A stretch of 64,000 bases of DNA. It comes from Pseudomonadales bacterium (GTDB lineage Bacteria > Pseudomonadota > Gammaproteobacteria > Pseudomonadales > Ketobacteraceae). Position numbers and translations under genes: made by a program. How positions within the stretch are numbered: position 1 is the first letter of the stretch; each line of letters opens with the position of its first letter. Location: assembly GCA_020062665.1 (NCBI GenBank), contig JAGUVW010000021.1, forward strand, positions 62,001 to 126,000, written 5' to 3'. Below the pieces are notes generated by a model. That model did no database searches, had not been told where the DNA came from, and saw nothing but the letters and a program-made list of their open reading frames with translations. Below are positions 34,923-44,284 of the stretch, in pieces.

Positions 34923-37058
34923 ATGCGCAGTCTCACGTCCACCCCACATCACACGAATTCCGGTTTGGGCATGCTTCTGCTGTTTCACTCCATTCTGTTA
35001 TCAAGCGTCGCCCTCACCTGCCACGCTGGGCAACCATCACCTGACGACACGCCACTGCTGGAAACGATCACCGTCACTGCCAACAGAGTCGGTCAGCCCG
35101 TTTCCACATTGAACAGCAGTCTGAGTGTGGTTTCACAACAGGATATTCAGCAAGTGTCCGCCGTTCACATCAGCGAACTGATGAACCGCGTGCCTGGTGT
35201 CTGGATCACTCGCGGCAACGGCCAGGAACATCTCACCGCCATCCGCTCACCTGTACTTACCGGCGCCGGCAGCTGTGGTGCATTTTACATTGCGGAAGAC
35301 GGCGTATCCGTGCGCCCCGTCGGCTTCTGCAACGTCAATGAATTGTTTGATCTCAACACCGAGCAGGCACAACGGATCGAGGTTCTGCGCGGACCCGGCA
35401 CGGCACTGCACAGTTCCGATGCGCTCCACGGCGTGATCAATGTCATTAGTCAGCCGTCGTCTTTGCAGCATGAAGCGCTGTTTTCAGCGGAAGCGGGCCC
35501 CAACGACTATGGCCGCGCCAAGCTCAGTGTCAGCGACAGTCACGGGAACTATGGTTACCGCATCAACGTCAATGGCGCATCCGACGGCGGCTATCAGGAT
35601 GACTCTGGATTCGACCAGCAAAAGCTGACAGCCCGACTGGACTATCAGGGCGAGATCTGGAACAGCTTCAGTCTGATCAGCATGAGCAATCTCAACCAGG
35701 AAACAGCAGGGTATGTGGTTGGCACCGATGCATACAAGGACGACGAACGGCGGAAGGAAAATCCCAATCCGGAAGCCTACCGCGACAGCCAGTCCCTGCG
35801 CTGGCAAACCCATCTCGAACGCGATCTGGCAGATGGCAGCGTGCTGATCATCACACCCTATGCGCGACATTCCGACATGGAATTCCTGATGCACTTCCTC
35901 CCCGGCGAACCGGTGGAGGAAAACGGTCAGACCAGCGGTGGCGTTCAGACCACCTATCACAAACTCATTTACCCTGAACTGATTCTTACGCAAGGACTGG
36001 ATGTAGAGTTTACAGATGCCTATCTGAAACAAACCCAGGCCGACGATTTTGCATGGAACATTCCATCTGGCAAACAATACGACTACCAGGTAGCCGCCCA
36101 GTTGCTGGCGGCATTTTTGACTGCGGAATACCAATGGACTGACCGGATGAGCGTTTCATTGGGCGGGCGCTATGAAACTCTGGAATACGACTACGACAAT
36201 CGCATGATCAGCGGCAGCACGGATGCAGACGGCAACACCTGCGAAAACATCTCCACCGGTGCAACCGGTTGTCGCTACTCCCGCCCAGAAGATCGTATCG
36301 ACGACTTTGAAAACGTTTCTGCCAATACCGGCGCAGTTTACAGCTACAGCGATGCATTCATCACCAGCGTCCGCTTCAGCCATGGATTTCGTGCACCGCA
36401 GGCGACGGAACTCTACCGCCTGCAGGCTGGCCAGCTGATTGCCAATCTCGACTCGGAAGAAATCAACAGCACAGAGTTGGGCGTCAGAGGCACCATCGCA
36501 GCCGTCAGCTACAACCTGACCGGTTTTCACATGAAGAAAAACAATGTGATCTTTCAATCCTCGGATCGGCAGAATATTGATAGTGGCAAGACCCGCCACT
36601 ATGGCCTGGAGTATCAATTGCTGTGGGCGGTGAACGAGCAGTGGGATCTTGGTGCCGGTGGAACCTTCGCCCGACACTTTTATACCAACGATGTGACGGC
36701 GCCCGCCTCCAGCGCGCTGTTGCAAACTGACGGTAACGACATTGTCTCGGCACCACGGCGGATGAGTTCAGTGCAAATCGGCTGGAAACCTTACGACGCG
36801 ACCCGGCTGGAACTGGAATGGGTATCCATGGGCAAGTACTACACGGATCTGGAAAATCTGCACAGCTACGACGGACACGACCTGCTGCATCTGCGACTGC
36901 GGCAACAGGTTAGCGACGCACTCAACGTGGGCTTGCGTATTACCAATCTGACCAACAGAGATTATGCCGAGCGTGCAGACTACAGCGCTTTTGGCGGCGA
37001 CCGTTACTTCGTCGGCCTACCACGCTCCGTCTTTTGTGATGTGCAATTGCGCTTTTAG
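34923..37058 (+). CDS. TonB-dependent outer-membrane receptor
   Basis: 711 residues from ATG 34923, which gives a clean signal peptide ending near ALTCHA; ATG 34884 would add 13 residues in front. A TonB-box-like ETITVTANR follows, then the plug domain (about 45-190, with ELMNRVPGVWITRGN and RIEVLRGPGTALHSSDALHGVINVI) and a 22-strand-type barrel ending in phenylalanine (DVQLRF). Such receptors import large or scarce substrates such as siderophores, cobalamin and, in some degraders, hydrophobic compounds. Being last in a beta-oxidation operon, it may bring in the pathway substrate across the outer membrane; this is inference. Confidence 0.93.
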   Translation: MRSLTSTPHHTNSGLGMLLLFHSILLSSVALTCHAGQPSPDDTPLLETITVTANRVGQPVSTLNSSLSVVSQQDIQQVSAVHISELMNRVPGVWITRGNGQEHLTAIRSPVLTGAGSCGAFYIAEDGVSVRPVGFCNVNELFDLNTEQAQRIEVLRGPGTALHSSDALHGVINVISQPSSLQHEALFSAEAGPNDYGRAKLSVSDSHGNYGYRINVNGASDGGYQDDSGFDQQKLTARLDYQGEIWNSFSLISMSNLNQETAGYVVGTDAYKDDERRKENPNPEAYRDSQSLRWQTHLERDLADGSVLIITPYARHSDMEFLMHFLPGEPVEENGQTSGGVQTTYHKLIYPELILTQGLDVEFTDAYLKQTQADDFAWNIPSGKQYDYQVAAQLLAAFLTAEYQWTDRMSVSLGGRYETLEYDYDNRMISGSTDADGNTCENISTGATGCRYSRPEDRIDDFENVSANTGAVYSYSDAFITSVRFSHGFRAPQATELYRLQAGQLIANLDSEEINSTELGVRGTIAAVSYNLTGFHMKKNNVIFQSSDRQNIDSGKTRHYGLEYQLLWAVNEQWDLGAGGTFARHFYTNDVTAPASSALLQTDGNDIVSAPRRMSSVQIGWKPYDATRLELEWVSMGKYYTDLENLHSYDGHDLLHLRLRQQVSDALNVGLRITNLTNRDYAERADYSAFGGDRYFVGLPRSVFCDVQLRF

Positions 37059-37094
37059 CGGTTGTGATCGTGATGTGGAAACCGGAAGACTGTT

Positions 37095-38405
37095 CTACAT
37101 CGCGTTATGCCCGGAATTGCCAGAATCGGCAGCAAAATCCCGGATCATGGTGTGAACCGAATAGGTCGCCAGCAAACGCCCGTCTATCGAAAATATCTTG
37201 CCCACTCCTTGCGCCTGACCTCTGCCGGCATAAACAGCATCATTCACATAGAGCATCCACTGGCTGACATCCACCTCGTCATGAAATGAAATGTCGGTTT
37301 TGAGGGGGCCAGTGGATAATGACACGTGCGCAAGCGCCTGACTGAGACCGGGATGCGGACGCAGGGCGGCGGCGATTGTCCAGTGCGTCGTGGCCTGCGT
37401 CATCAACGCTGTGTGCTGGTAGGATTCTGCCGGTGCGTCACGAAAACGAATCCAGGCATAAAGCTCCGGCGGGCCGATATGATCAAGGTCGTTGGTGTAA
37501 GCGCCATCAACGATACGGATTTCGCGGCCAGTCACTTTCATATCCAGCGGCACTGATTCGAGCGGGCCAGCCACGCTGGGCATCGCCATAGTATTCCTGA
37601 TTCTATCCCCTGGCGATGCATCCATCAGCACCAGCCCCACCGACCTCAGCTGATTGCTCTGCACGGTTTTCACTTCCAGCGTGGAAAAATTACGGCCACC
37701 CCGCAACAGCTCCACGTGGACATCGAGCGGCTCTTCGAAGCTGGCAGCCTTGCTGAAAATCATGGATGCAGAAGTTACCCGCTGGCTTGGGATGGTCTTT
37801 GACGCGGCAACAATGGCCTGAGCCAACTGATGACCACCCTCCACCACACTGCGCCGGCGTCGCGCCTTGAGTTCGGCAATGAACGTGCCGATGGGCGGAT
37901 CGGGATAAGGAGCACTGACAAAGTGTTTGTCGGCAACCGGTTTCACATCCAGAAGATCGAGCAGATCGGTAGCATCGCCCCAAACAGGAAACGTCGTTAC
38001 AACCGCATGGTCTTTTTCCGCACCCCAGCGCTGCACCAGTTCCACTTTGAGTTTTTCGGTGTCGAAAGACACATATCCTTTCAACCCTTCCACTTCAGGA
38101 AAAGGATCACGATAAGTCCATACCACGTTTTCGACGCATACATCCCCCAGCTTCAACGACCAGTAGCTGGCATCACCTTTGAATGGGCAAAACGTCTGAT
38201 GCGGACTGGCCTCGAAAAACGACCAGTCCACATCGCCTTCCGGAAAATACAAGCGGCTGTCATGATCGGATTCCTGCACCACCAGACAAGCTTGGCTAAG
38301 TGCCAATGTTTTGCCCAAGTGGGAGATCCTTCCGGTTGCGCGACATGGCAGCAGGTCAACCCGATATCCCGAATAACGATCCCAGGCAGAACACTTCGCA
38401 CTCAC
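37095..38405 (-). CDS. DUF427 domain fused to a TesB-like acyl-CoA thioesterase domain
   Basis: 436 residues from GTG 38405, with an AGGGG site upstream. Residues about 35-125 match DUF427 (LYFPEGDVDWSFFEAS, TFCPFKGDASYWSL, VVWTYRDPFPEV). Residues about 160-436 look like a double-hotdog acyl-CoA thioesterase of the TesB type (RVTSASMIFSKAASFEEPLDV, TTHWTIAAALRPHPGLSQA, DVSQWMLYVNDAVYAGRGQ). It may release CoA from dead-end or stalled acyl-CoA intermediates, with DUF427 as a binding or second catalytic module. It lies 30 bases downstream of a TetR gene on the same strand and is probably co-transcribed with it. Confidence 0.8.
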   Translation of the reverse strand: MSAKCSAWDRYSGYRVDLLPCRATGRISHLGKTLALSQACLVVQESDHDSRLYFPEGDVDWSFFEASPHQTFCPFKGDASYWSLKLGDVCVENVVWTYRDPFPEVEGLKGYVSFDTEKLKVELVQRWGAEKDHAVVTTFPVWGDATDLLDLLDVKPVADKHFVSAPYPDPPIGTFIAELKARRRRSVVEGGHQLAQAIVAASKTIPSQRVTSASMIFSKAASFEEPLDVHVELLRGGRNFSTLEVKTVQSNQLRSVGLVLMDASPGDRIRNTMAMPSVAGPLESVPLDMKVTGREIRIVDGAYTNDLDHIGPPELYAWIRFRDAPAESYQHTALMTQATTHWTIAAALRPHPGLSQALAHVSLSTGPLKTDISFHDEVDVSQWMLYVNDAVYAGRGQAQGVGKIFSIDGRLLATYSVHTMIRDFAADSGNSGHNAM

Positions 38406-38435
38406 GGTACAGCCCCTATAAATCAGAATCAGCGT

Positions 38436-39140
38436 CTATTTGCGTGTCGCACCCAGCACTTCACGGCTCTTTGCCGCCAGGAAACCATGCAGGGTAAGAC
38501 GCAACACTTCATTTCCAAATCGCTGTGCCATCTGCAGCCGCATTTTTTTGGTCTTGGCATGAGCATCAACCCATACCGGCCACAGGAAAAACCCAGACAG
38601 CATCAAAACCGCCAGCGCTTCGGTATCGATATCGGGCTCACTCACGTCACTGCTGGCCAGCCTTTCGATCGCCTGCAGGAAGCGCTTGTAGAACACATCC
38701 TCCTTGGGATCCTTCTTGGACAGCACGTCAAAAAGCCAGATGCGGCTGATGTCCGGATTCTCCACCGTAAATTCCGCCATCCGCATGGTAAAACCGGCCA
38801 TGCGCTTGATGACATCGGGCAAGTGCTGCAGATCCGCATCCAGACCATCATCGCCGGGATAGGCGTTGTCTTCCGTTTCTTCGAATACCGCTTCTAGCAA
38901 CTGGTGACTCACTCTCTCCATCGTGGCTTCGATCAGATCTTCCTTGGCCAGAAAATGCTGGTAAGCCGTACCACGATTGACGCCTGCCAAATTCGCTACA
39001 CGGGAAACACTCAACGCTTCCGCACCATCCTGCGCCAGTATGGACTGGGCTGCATCCAGAATTGCACTGCGGGTTCCATCCGGATCTCTTCTACGACGCT
39101 CTCGGGGCATGGCTTTTGGCATATCGGGATCCCAAATCAT
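38436..39140 (-). CDS. TetR-family regulator, candidate master repressor of CAACnnTGTTG sites
   Basis: About 234 residues from ATG 39140; ATG 39122 and 39110 are alternatives, and a longer opening to 39248 runs into the promoter. The HTH covers ILDAAQSILAQDGAEALSVSRVANLAGVNRGTAYQHF, typical of TetR. The remainder is helical with no known ligand motif. The CAACATTGTTG palindrome lies 149 bases upstream in the divergent promoter shared with the dehydrogenase-thiolase operon, so it likely represses itself and that operon. Two more copies of the palindrome at 16316 and 29320 would make it the regulator of at least four catabolic units. Confidence 0.88.
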   Translation of the reverse strand: MIWDPDMPKAMPRERRRRDPDGTRSAILDAAQSILAQDGAEALSVSRVANLAGVNRGTAYQHFLAKEDLIEATMERVSHQLLEAVFEETEDNAYPGDDGLDADLQHLPDVIKRMAGFTMRMAEFTVENPDISRIWLFDVLSKKDPKEDVFYKRFLQAIERLASSDVSEPDIDTEALAVLMLSGFFLWPVWVDAHAKTKKMRLQMAQRFGNEVLRLTLHGFLAAKSREVLGATRK

Positions 39141-39288
39141 GTGTGTTTTAGAGAAAAGTTGCGCGCAAAGTGTAACACGCCGACGCCCGCATTTCATCGC
39201 TGGCCCTTGCAAGAGCCAGCGAGCCGCGCTGCCTTTCATGTCACGCAAAAGACCAATGGACTGCTGCCTCGCCAGCAGGCATAATAGA

Positions 39289-39299
39289 CAACATTGTTG
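39289..39299. promoter_or_regulatory. Operator-like palindrome CAACATTGTTG upstream of tetR
   Basis: Located between the TetR gene (start about 39140) and the plus-strand unit at 39391. Flanks resemble the 29320 site: both continue with ACTwTwA. This is the copy adjacent to a regulator gene and thus the best autoregulatory candidate. Confidence 0.6.
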
Positions 39300-39390
39300 A
39301 CTTTAATAATAACAGAGAATTCTCCGTCTGCGTCAATAACGCTGAAATTGTGATGAAGACTCCACGCCACCAGCACTGAAATCAAAAGAC

Positions 39391-40333
39391 ATGATCCTGA
39401 CCGATACACAGCTGGCCATTGCGTCAGCTGTACGTAATTTCGCGCAGCAGCAGCTACGCCCCAAGACCCTCCAATTCGAAGCCAACGGGGACTACCCACC
39501 GGAGCTGTTCGAAGAACTCGCGGAACTCGGTCTGATGGGGATGACCGCTCCGGAAGCCGTTGGTGGTGCCGGCGCCAACTACGTTTCCTACGCTCTGGCA
39601 CTCATGGAAATCGCCGCGGCCGCCATCCGGACCCGGGCTACCTGGACTGGCAGCCACTATGTCCTGAATGGCGCCAAACAGTTCATCACGTCGGGAAAAA
39701 TTGCTGGCCTTGCCATCGCGTTTGCGGTGACCGATCCCGCCGCCGGGAAGAAAGGCATTTCCGCTTTCCTGGTGCCCACCGATCGCGATGGCTATTGCGT
39801 CGACAAGGTGGAACACAAGCTCGGACAGGGAGCATCCGACACCTGCAGTTTGCGCTTTGAAAATCTGCTGATTGAACCTGCATTACGGCTGGGAGAGGAA
39901 GGTCAGGGCTATCGCATCGCACTTTCAAATCTGGAAGCGGGCCGCATTGGCATCGCGGCGCAATCCATCGGCATGGCCAAGGCTGCACTGGATATCGCGA
40001 TTGCCTACGCCAAAGAGCGTCAGTCCATGGGCAAGGCCATCATCGATCATCAGGCTGTGGGATTCCGGCTGGCTGATCTCGCTGCCCGCCTGGAGGCTGC
40101 ACGCGGCAAGCATCAAGGACACCGGCATTCCCTGCCTAAAGGAAGCGTCGATGGCAAAGCTGGTTGCTTCAGAAACCGCCGAGGCCGTCTGCTCGGGCGC
40201 CATTCAGACACTGGGTGGTTATGGCTATCTGGAAGAGTTCGGACTGGCCAAGATCTATCGCGATGTCCGCGTCTGCCAGATTTATGAAGGCACTTCGGAC
40301 ATCCAGCGCATGGTCATCGCCCGCACACTCTAA
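39391..40333 (+). pseudogene. Acyl-CoA dehydrogenase gene broken by two deletions
   Basis: The frame starting at 39391 reads a normal N-terminal domain to LALMEIAAA, then jumps to IRTRATWTGSHYVLNGAKQFITSG. About 55-65 residues, including the first part of the FAD/substrate loop, are missing in frame. Near 40105 the frame shifts: RLEAAR is followed in the +2 frame by [20 protein letters not shown] and a normal end ([17 protein letters not shown]) at 40333. The shift fits loss of about 17 bases between GCACGC repeats. Both C-terminal catalytic sequence and FAD contacts remain, but the protein cannot be functional as read. It is first in the operon with thiolase, SDR and flavoprotein genes. Confidence 0.85.
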
Positions 40334-40359
40334 TCAACCTTTCAGAAAAGGAGTCCATC

Positions 40360-41544
40360 ATGTCACCAGATCCCGTGGTCATCGCTTCCTACGCCCGTAC
40401 CCCCATGGGCGGATTGCTGGGCAGCCTGTCAGCGCTGAAATCGACGGAACTGGGCGCTGCTGTCGTCAAGGCTGCCGTAGCGCGGGCCGGAATATCCGGC
40501 GAAGCAATCGATCGCATCTACATGGGATGCGTGTTGCCTGGCGGTCTTGGTCAGGCCCCGGCACGTCAGGCGGCACTGAACGCCGGACTGCCCCGCTCAG
40601 TCCAGGCCACCACTGTCAACAAGATGTGTGGTTCCGGTATGCAGGCGGCTATTCTGGCGATGGAAACCTTGTTGGCGGGTGCAGCAGACATCATCGTCGC
40701 GGGCGGCATGGAATCCATGTCCAACGCGCCGTATCTATTATCCAAACACCGTGCCGGCAGCCGTGTCGGTCATGACACCATCAAGGATTCCATGTACCTG
40801 GATGGGCTGGAAGACGCTTACGAACAGGACACCCTAATGGGCGTGTTTGCGGAAAACAATGCTCGCAAATTTGGCTTTACCCGGGCCGATCAGGATGCGT
40901 ATGCCGCTGAAGGACTTGCTCGGGCGAAGCTGGCGATTGCCAATGGTTTGTTTGAGGATGAAATCGTGCCGGTTGAAGTGACAACCCGCACCGGAACCCA
41001 TTTAGTGAGCGTGGATGAACAACCGGGCAAAGTGAATCCGGAAAAAATTCCCACATTGAAGCCCGCATTCGCCAAAGACGGCTCCGTGACGCCGGCCAAT
41101 TCGTCTTCCATTTCCGACGGTGCCGCTGCCCTGGTACTCACCCGCGCCAGCGTGGCCCAACGCATGGGCATGAAGGTGTGTGCGCGAATCGTGGCAACGG
41201 GCTGTCATGCTCATGAACCAGGGGATTTTCCCAGCGCACCGGTTCCCGCCATGAAAAAAGTGATGGCGCAGGCAGGTTGGTCGGTCAAGGATGTCGATCT
41301 GTTCGAAGTCAACGAGGCGTTTGCCGTAGTGGCCATGATCGCCATGAAGGAACTTGCCATTCCCCACAAAAAAATCAACATCAATGGCGGAGCCTGTGCC
41401 CTGGGCCATCCCATAGGTGCATCGGGGGCCCGTATTGTGGCAACTCTGCTGGCTGCACTGAAGCAACGCGGTTTGAAACGTGGTGTCGCGGGCATTTGCC
41501 TGGGTGGCGGCGAGGCAACCGCCATGGCTGTGGAACTGGTTTGA
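40360..41544 (+). CDS. Acetyl-CoA C-acetyltransferase (thiolase)
   Basis: 394 residues with the full catalytic set: Cys90 (NKMCGSGMQ), His350 (GHPIGASG) and Cys380 (GICLGGG), plus VNEAF. An AAAGGAG site precedes the start. It is the standard degradative/biosynthetic thiolase type that releases acetyl-CoA from a 3-ketoacyl-CoA or interconverts acetoacetyl-CoA. It follows the broken dehydrogenase gene by 26 bases and precedes an HSD10-like SDR gene by 29, so dehydrogenation, oxidation and thiolysis were encoded side by side. Confidence 0.94.
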   Translation: MSPDPVVIASYARTPMGGLLGSLSALKSTELGAAVVKAAVARAGISGEAIDRIYMGCVLPGGLGQAPARQAALNAGLPRSVQATTVNKMCGSGMQAAILAMETLLAGAADIIVAGGMESMSNAPYLLSKHRAGSRVGHDTIKDSMYLDGLEDAYEQDTLMGVFAENNARKFGFTRADQDAYAAEGLARAKLAIANGLFEDEIVPVEVTTRTGTHLVSVDEQPGKVNPEKIPTLKPAFAKDGSVTPANSSSISDGAAALVLTRASVAQRMGMKVCARIVATGCHAHEPGDFPSAPVPAMKKVMAQAGWSVKDVDLFEVNEAFAVVAMIAMKELAIPHKKININGGACALGHPIGASGARIVATLLAALKQRGLKRGVAGICLGGGEATAMAVELV

Positions 41545-41573
41545 ACAGCAACGCACACGAGCGAGATACCACG

Positions 41574-42338
41574 ATGAAAATCAGCAAAGGACTACCTGCA
41601 ATTGTGACCGGAGGCGCTTCTGGATTGGGCGCAGCCACGACTGAAATGCTGGCAGAAGCAGGCGCCAGCGTGACCATCTTTGACATGAACGAAGAAGCCG
41701 GCAAAGCCCAGGCGAAAAAAATCAACGGCACGTTCATCACGGTGAACGTAACCAATGAGGACAATGTCCGCGAAGCCATCGCCGCAGCGGAAGCGCAATA
41801 TGGAATCGCGCGTATTCTGGTGAACTGTGCCGGCATTGCAACCGGCGCCAAGACGGTTGGCAAGGGAAACACACCGCATCCGCTGGGCCAGTTTCGCAAG
41901 ACCATCGAGATCAATCTGATTGGCACATTCACCGTCATTGCGCACTTTGCCGCCCGCCTGTCCACAGCTGAACCCATTGGCGAGGAACGCGGCGTAATCA
42001 TCAATACCGCCAGCGTCGCCGCTTTCGAAGGCCAGATGGGTCAAGCTGCCTACTCGGCTTCCAAAGGTGGTGTGGTTGGAATGACACTGCCCATCGCGCG
42101 CGATCTGGCTCAGTATGGCATTCGCGTAGTTGCCATCGCACCCGGCATTTTCTATACGCCGATGATGGCAGGCATGCCGCAGAACGTGCAGGATGCACTG
42201 GGCAAGCAGGTGCCCTTCCCCAGCCGCCTTGGCCAGCCATCGGAATACGCCCTCATGGTGCAAAGCATCATCGCCAACCCAATGCTCAATGGCGAGGTCA
42301 TCCGACTCGACGGCGCAATCCGCATGCCGCCACGCTAA
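41574..42338 (+). CDS. SDR, HSD10-like 3-hydroxyacyl-CoA dehydrogenase candidate
   Basis: 254 residues from ATG 41574; a longer in-frame opening to 41277 lies inside the thiolase gene. TGGASGLG and FDMNEE form the NAD site; catalysis is by Ser in [10 protein letters not shown] and the YSASK pair. It ends [13 protein letters not shown]. The plan and many segments match the SDR at 15414-16193, so they are paralogues probably acting on related 3-hydroxyacyl-CoA thioesters at different steps. It lies between thiolase and nitronate-monooxygenase-like genes in one unit. Confidence 0.92.
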   Translation: MKISKGLPAIVTGGASGLGAATTEMLAEAGASVTIFDMNEEAGKAQAKKINGTFITVNVTNEDNVREAIAAAEAQYGIARILVNCAGIATGAKTVGKGNTPHPLGQFRKTIEINLIGTFTVIAHFAARLSTAEPIGEERGVIINTASVAAFEGQMGQAAYSASKGGVVGMTLPIARDLAQYGIRVVAIAPGIFYTPMMAGMPQNVQDALGKQVPFPSRLGQPSEYALMVQSIIANPMLNGEVIRLDGAIRMPPR

Positions 42339-43358
<1,020 letters not shown>

Positions 43359-44241
43359 TCAGATAGCACGCCTGTCGGGGATCTTGCACTGGGTCTCCGG
43401 CACTGTATTCGAAACAGCCTGCGCAGGCAGCGATTTTTCCCGCCGCGAATACCAGGCCATCGCGTCCTTTATGGTCTCCCTGATCGGGCGCGGATTCCAG
43501 TGCAGATCCCTGCGCGCCTTGCGGCTGTCCATCCGCTGAACGACGTTGGAAAGAAAAACAGCGTCGGTGCTCACAAGGTAATCCTTCCGGCGCAACAGTT
43601 TCAGGAACCGTTCAGCGACCTAGGCAATCCCGTATGCCAGTGATCGCGGGATGACATGTACCGGCTTGTTGCCGCATTCAGCTGCCGCCGCACTATAGAA
43701 GTCCCGATTACTGATGAACTCATTGGCAATAATGTAGCGTTCACCGATTTTCCCATGAAGTTCGGCAAGCAAGGCAGCCTTGGCAACATCGCGAATATCC
43801 ACAGTAGGCGCAACGGCATCTATGATGAAGCGAACTTTTCCACGCGCAACATCCCACAACATTTTGCCGTGAGGTGTTGGCTGATAATCCTCGGGGCCAT
43901 AAGTGTTGGCCACGCACAACGCCACGCCTGGCAAACCCTTGTTATGACAATACTGAAAAAATGTTTGCTCTGCGTGCAACCTGGCAAGAATGTAGGGTGG
44001 CGCCATATCGTACCAGTTGAAGTCAATATCCTCGGTGACCAGGCCGCCGGGATTGATGCCGAGCGTAAACAACCTGAACAAGCAGATTTTCGATTGCATC
44101 CTGGCGACTGGTCTTCCGCATCAACACGCTGACCTGACGCCCCTGTCTGACCAGCTCCCGGGCTGTATGACTTCCCACGAAACCGCTCGCCCCCGCAACC
44201 AGCACAGGCTTTTCAAGAAAGCCCTGTTGTTTCGACGTCAT
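43359..44241 (-). pseudogene. NAD-dependent epimerase/dehydratase gene, inactivated
   Basis: Three pieces of one gene are visible. The 5' piece from ATG 44241 has the Rossmann motif GASGFVGSHTARELV and ends near DAIENL. A shifted frame then continues with GGLVTEDIDFNWYDMAPPY, with about 70-80 codons of the normal fold (including the catalytic Ser and much of the NAD domain) missing between about 44090 and 44110. A TAG at 43620-43622 interrupts the end of this frame, after which the same frame reads VAERFLKLLRRKDYLV and on to 43359. The relatives are HpnA/dihydroflavonol-reductase-like extended SDRs. An internal deletion, a frameshift and a nonsense codon together rule out function. Confidence 0.82.
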
Positions 44242-44284
44242 GGTATGAAAACCTTTGTTGTTATCTGATTTGATTTTCAACAGA

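Noticed and set aside
37830-38897. A 355-codon plus-strand open frame
   Set aside because: It spans antisense of the DUF427-thioesterase fusion and the TetR gene; a shadow of two real genes.
39391-40333. Programmed frameshifting as an explanation for the split ACAD
   Set aside because: There is no slippery heptamer near 40105, and the separate 55-65 residue loss already disables the protein. Deletion between short repeats explains it better.
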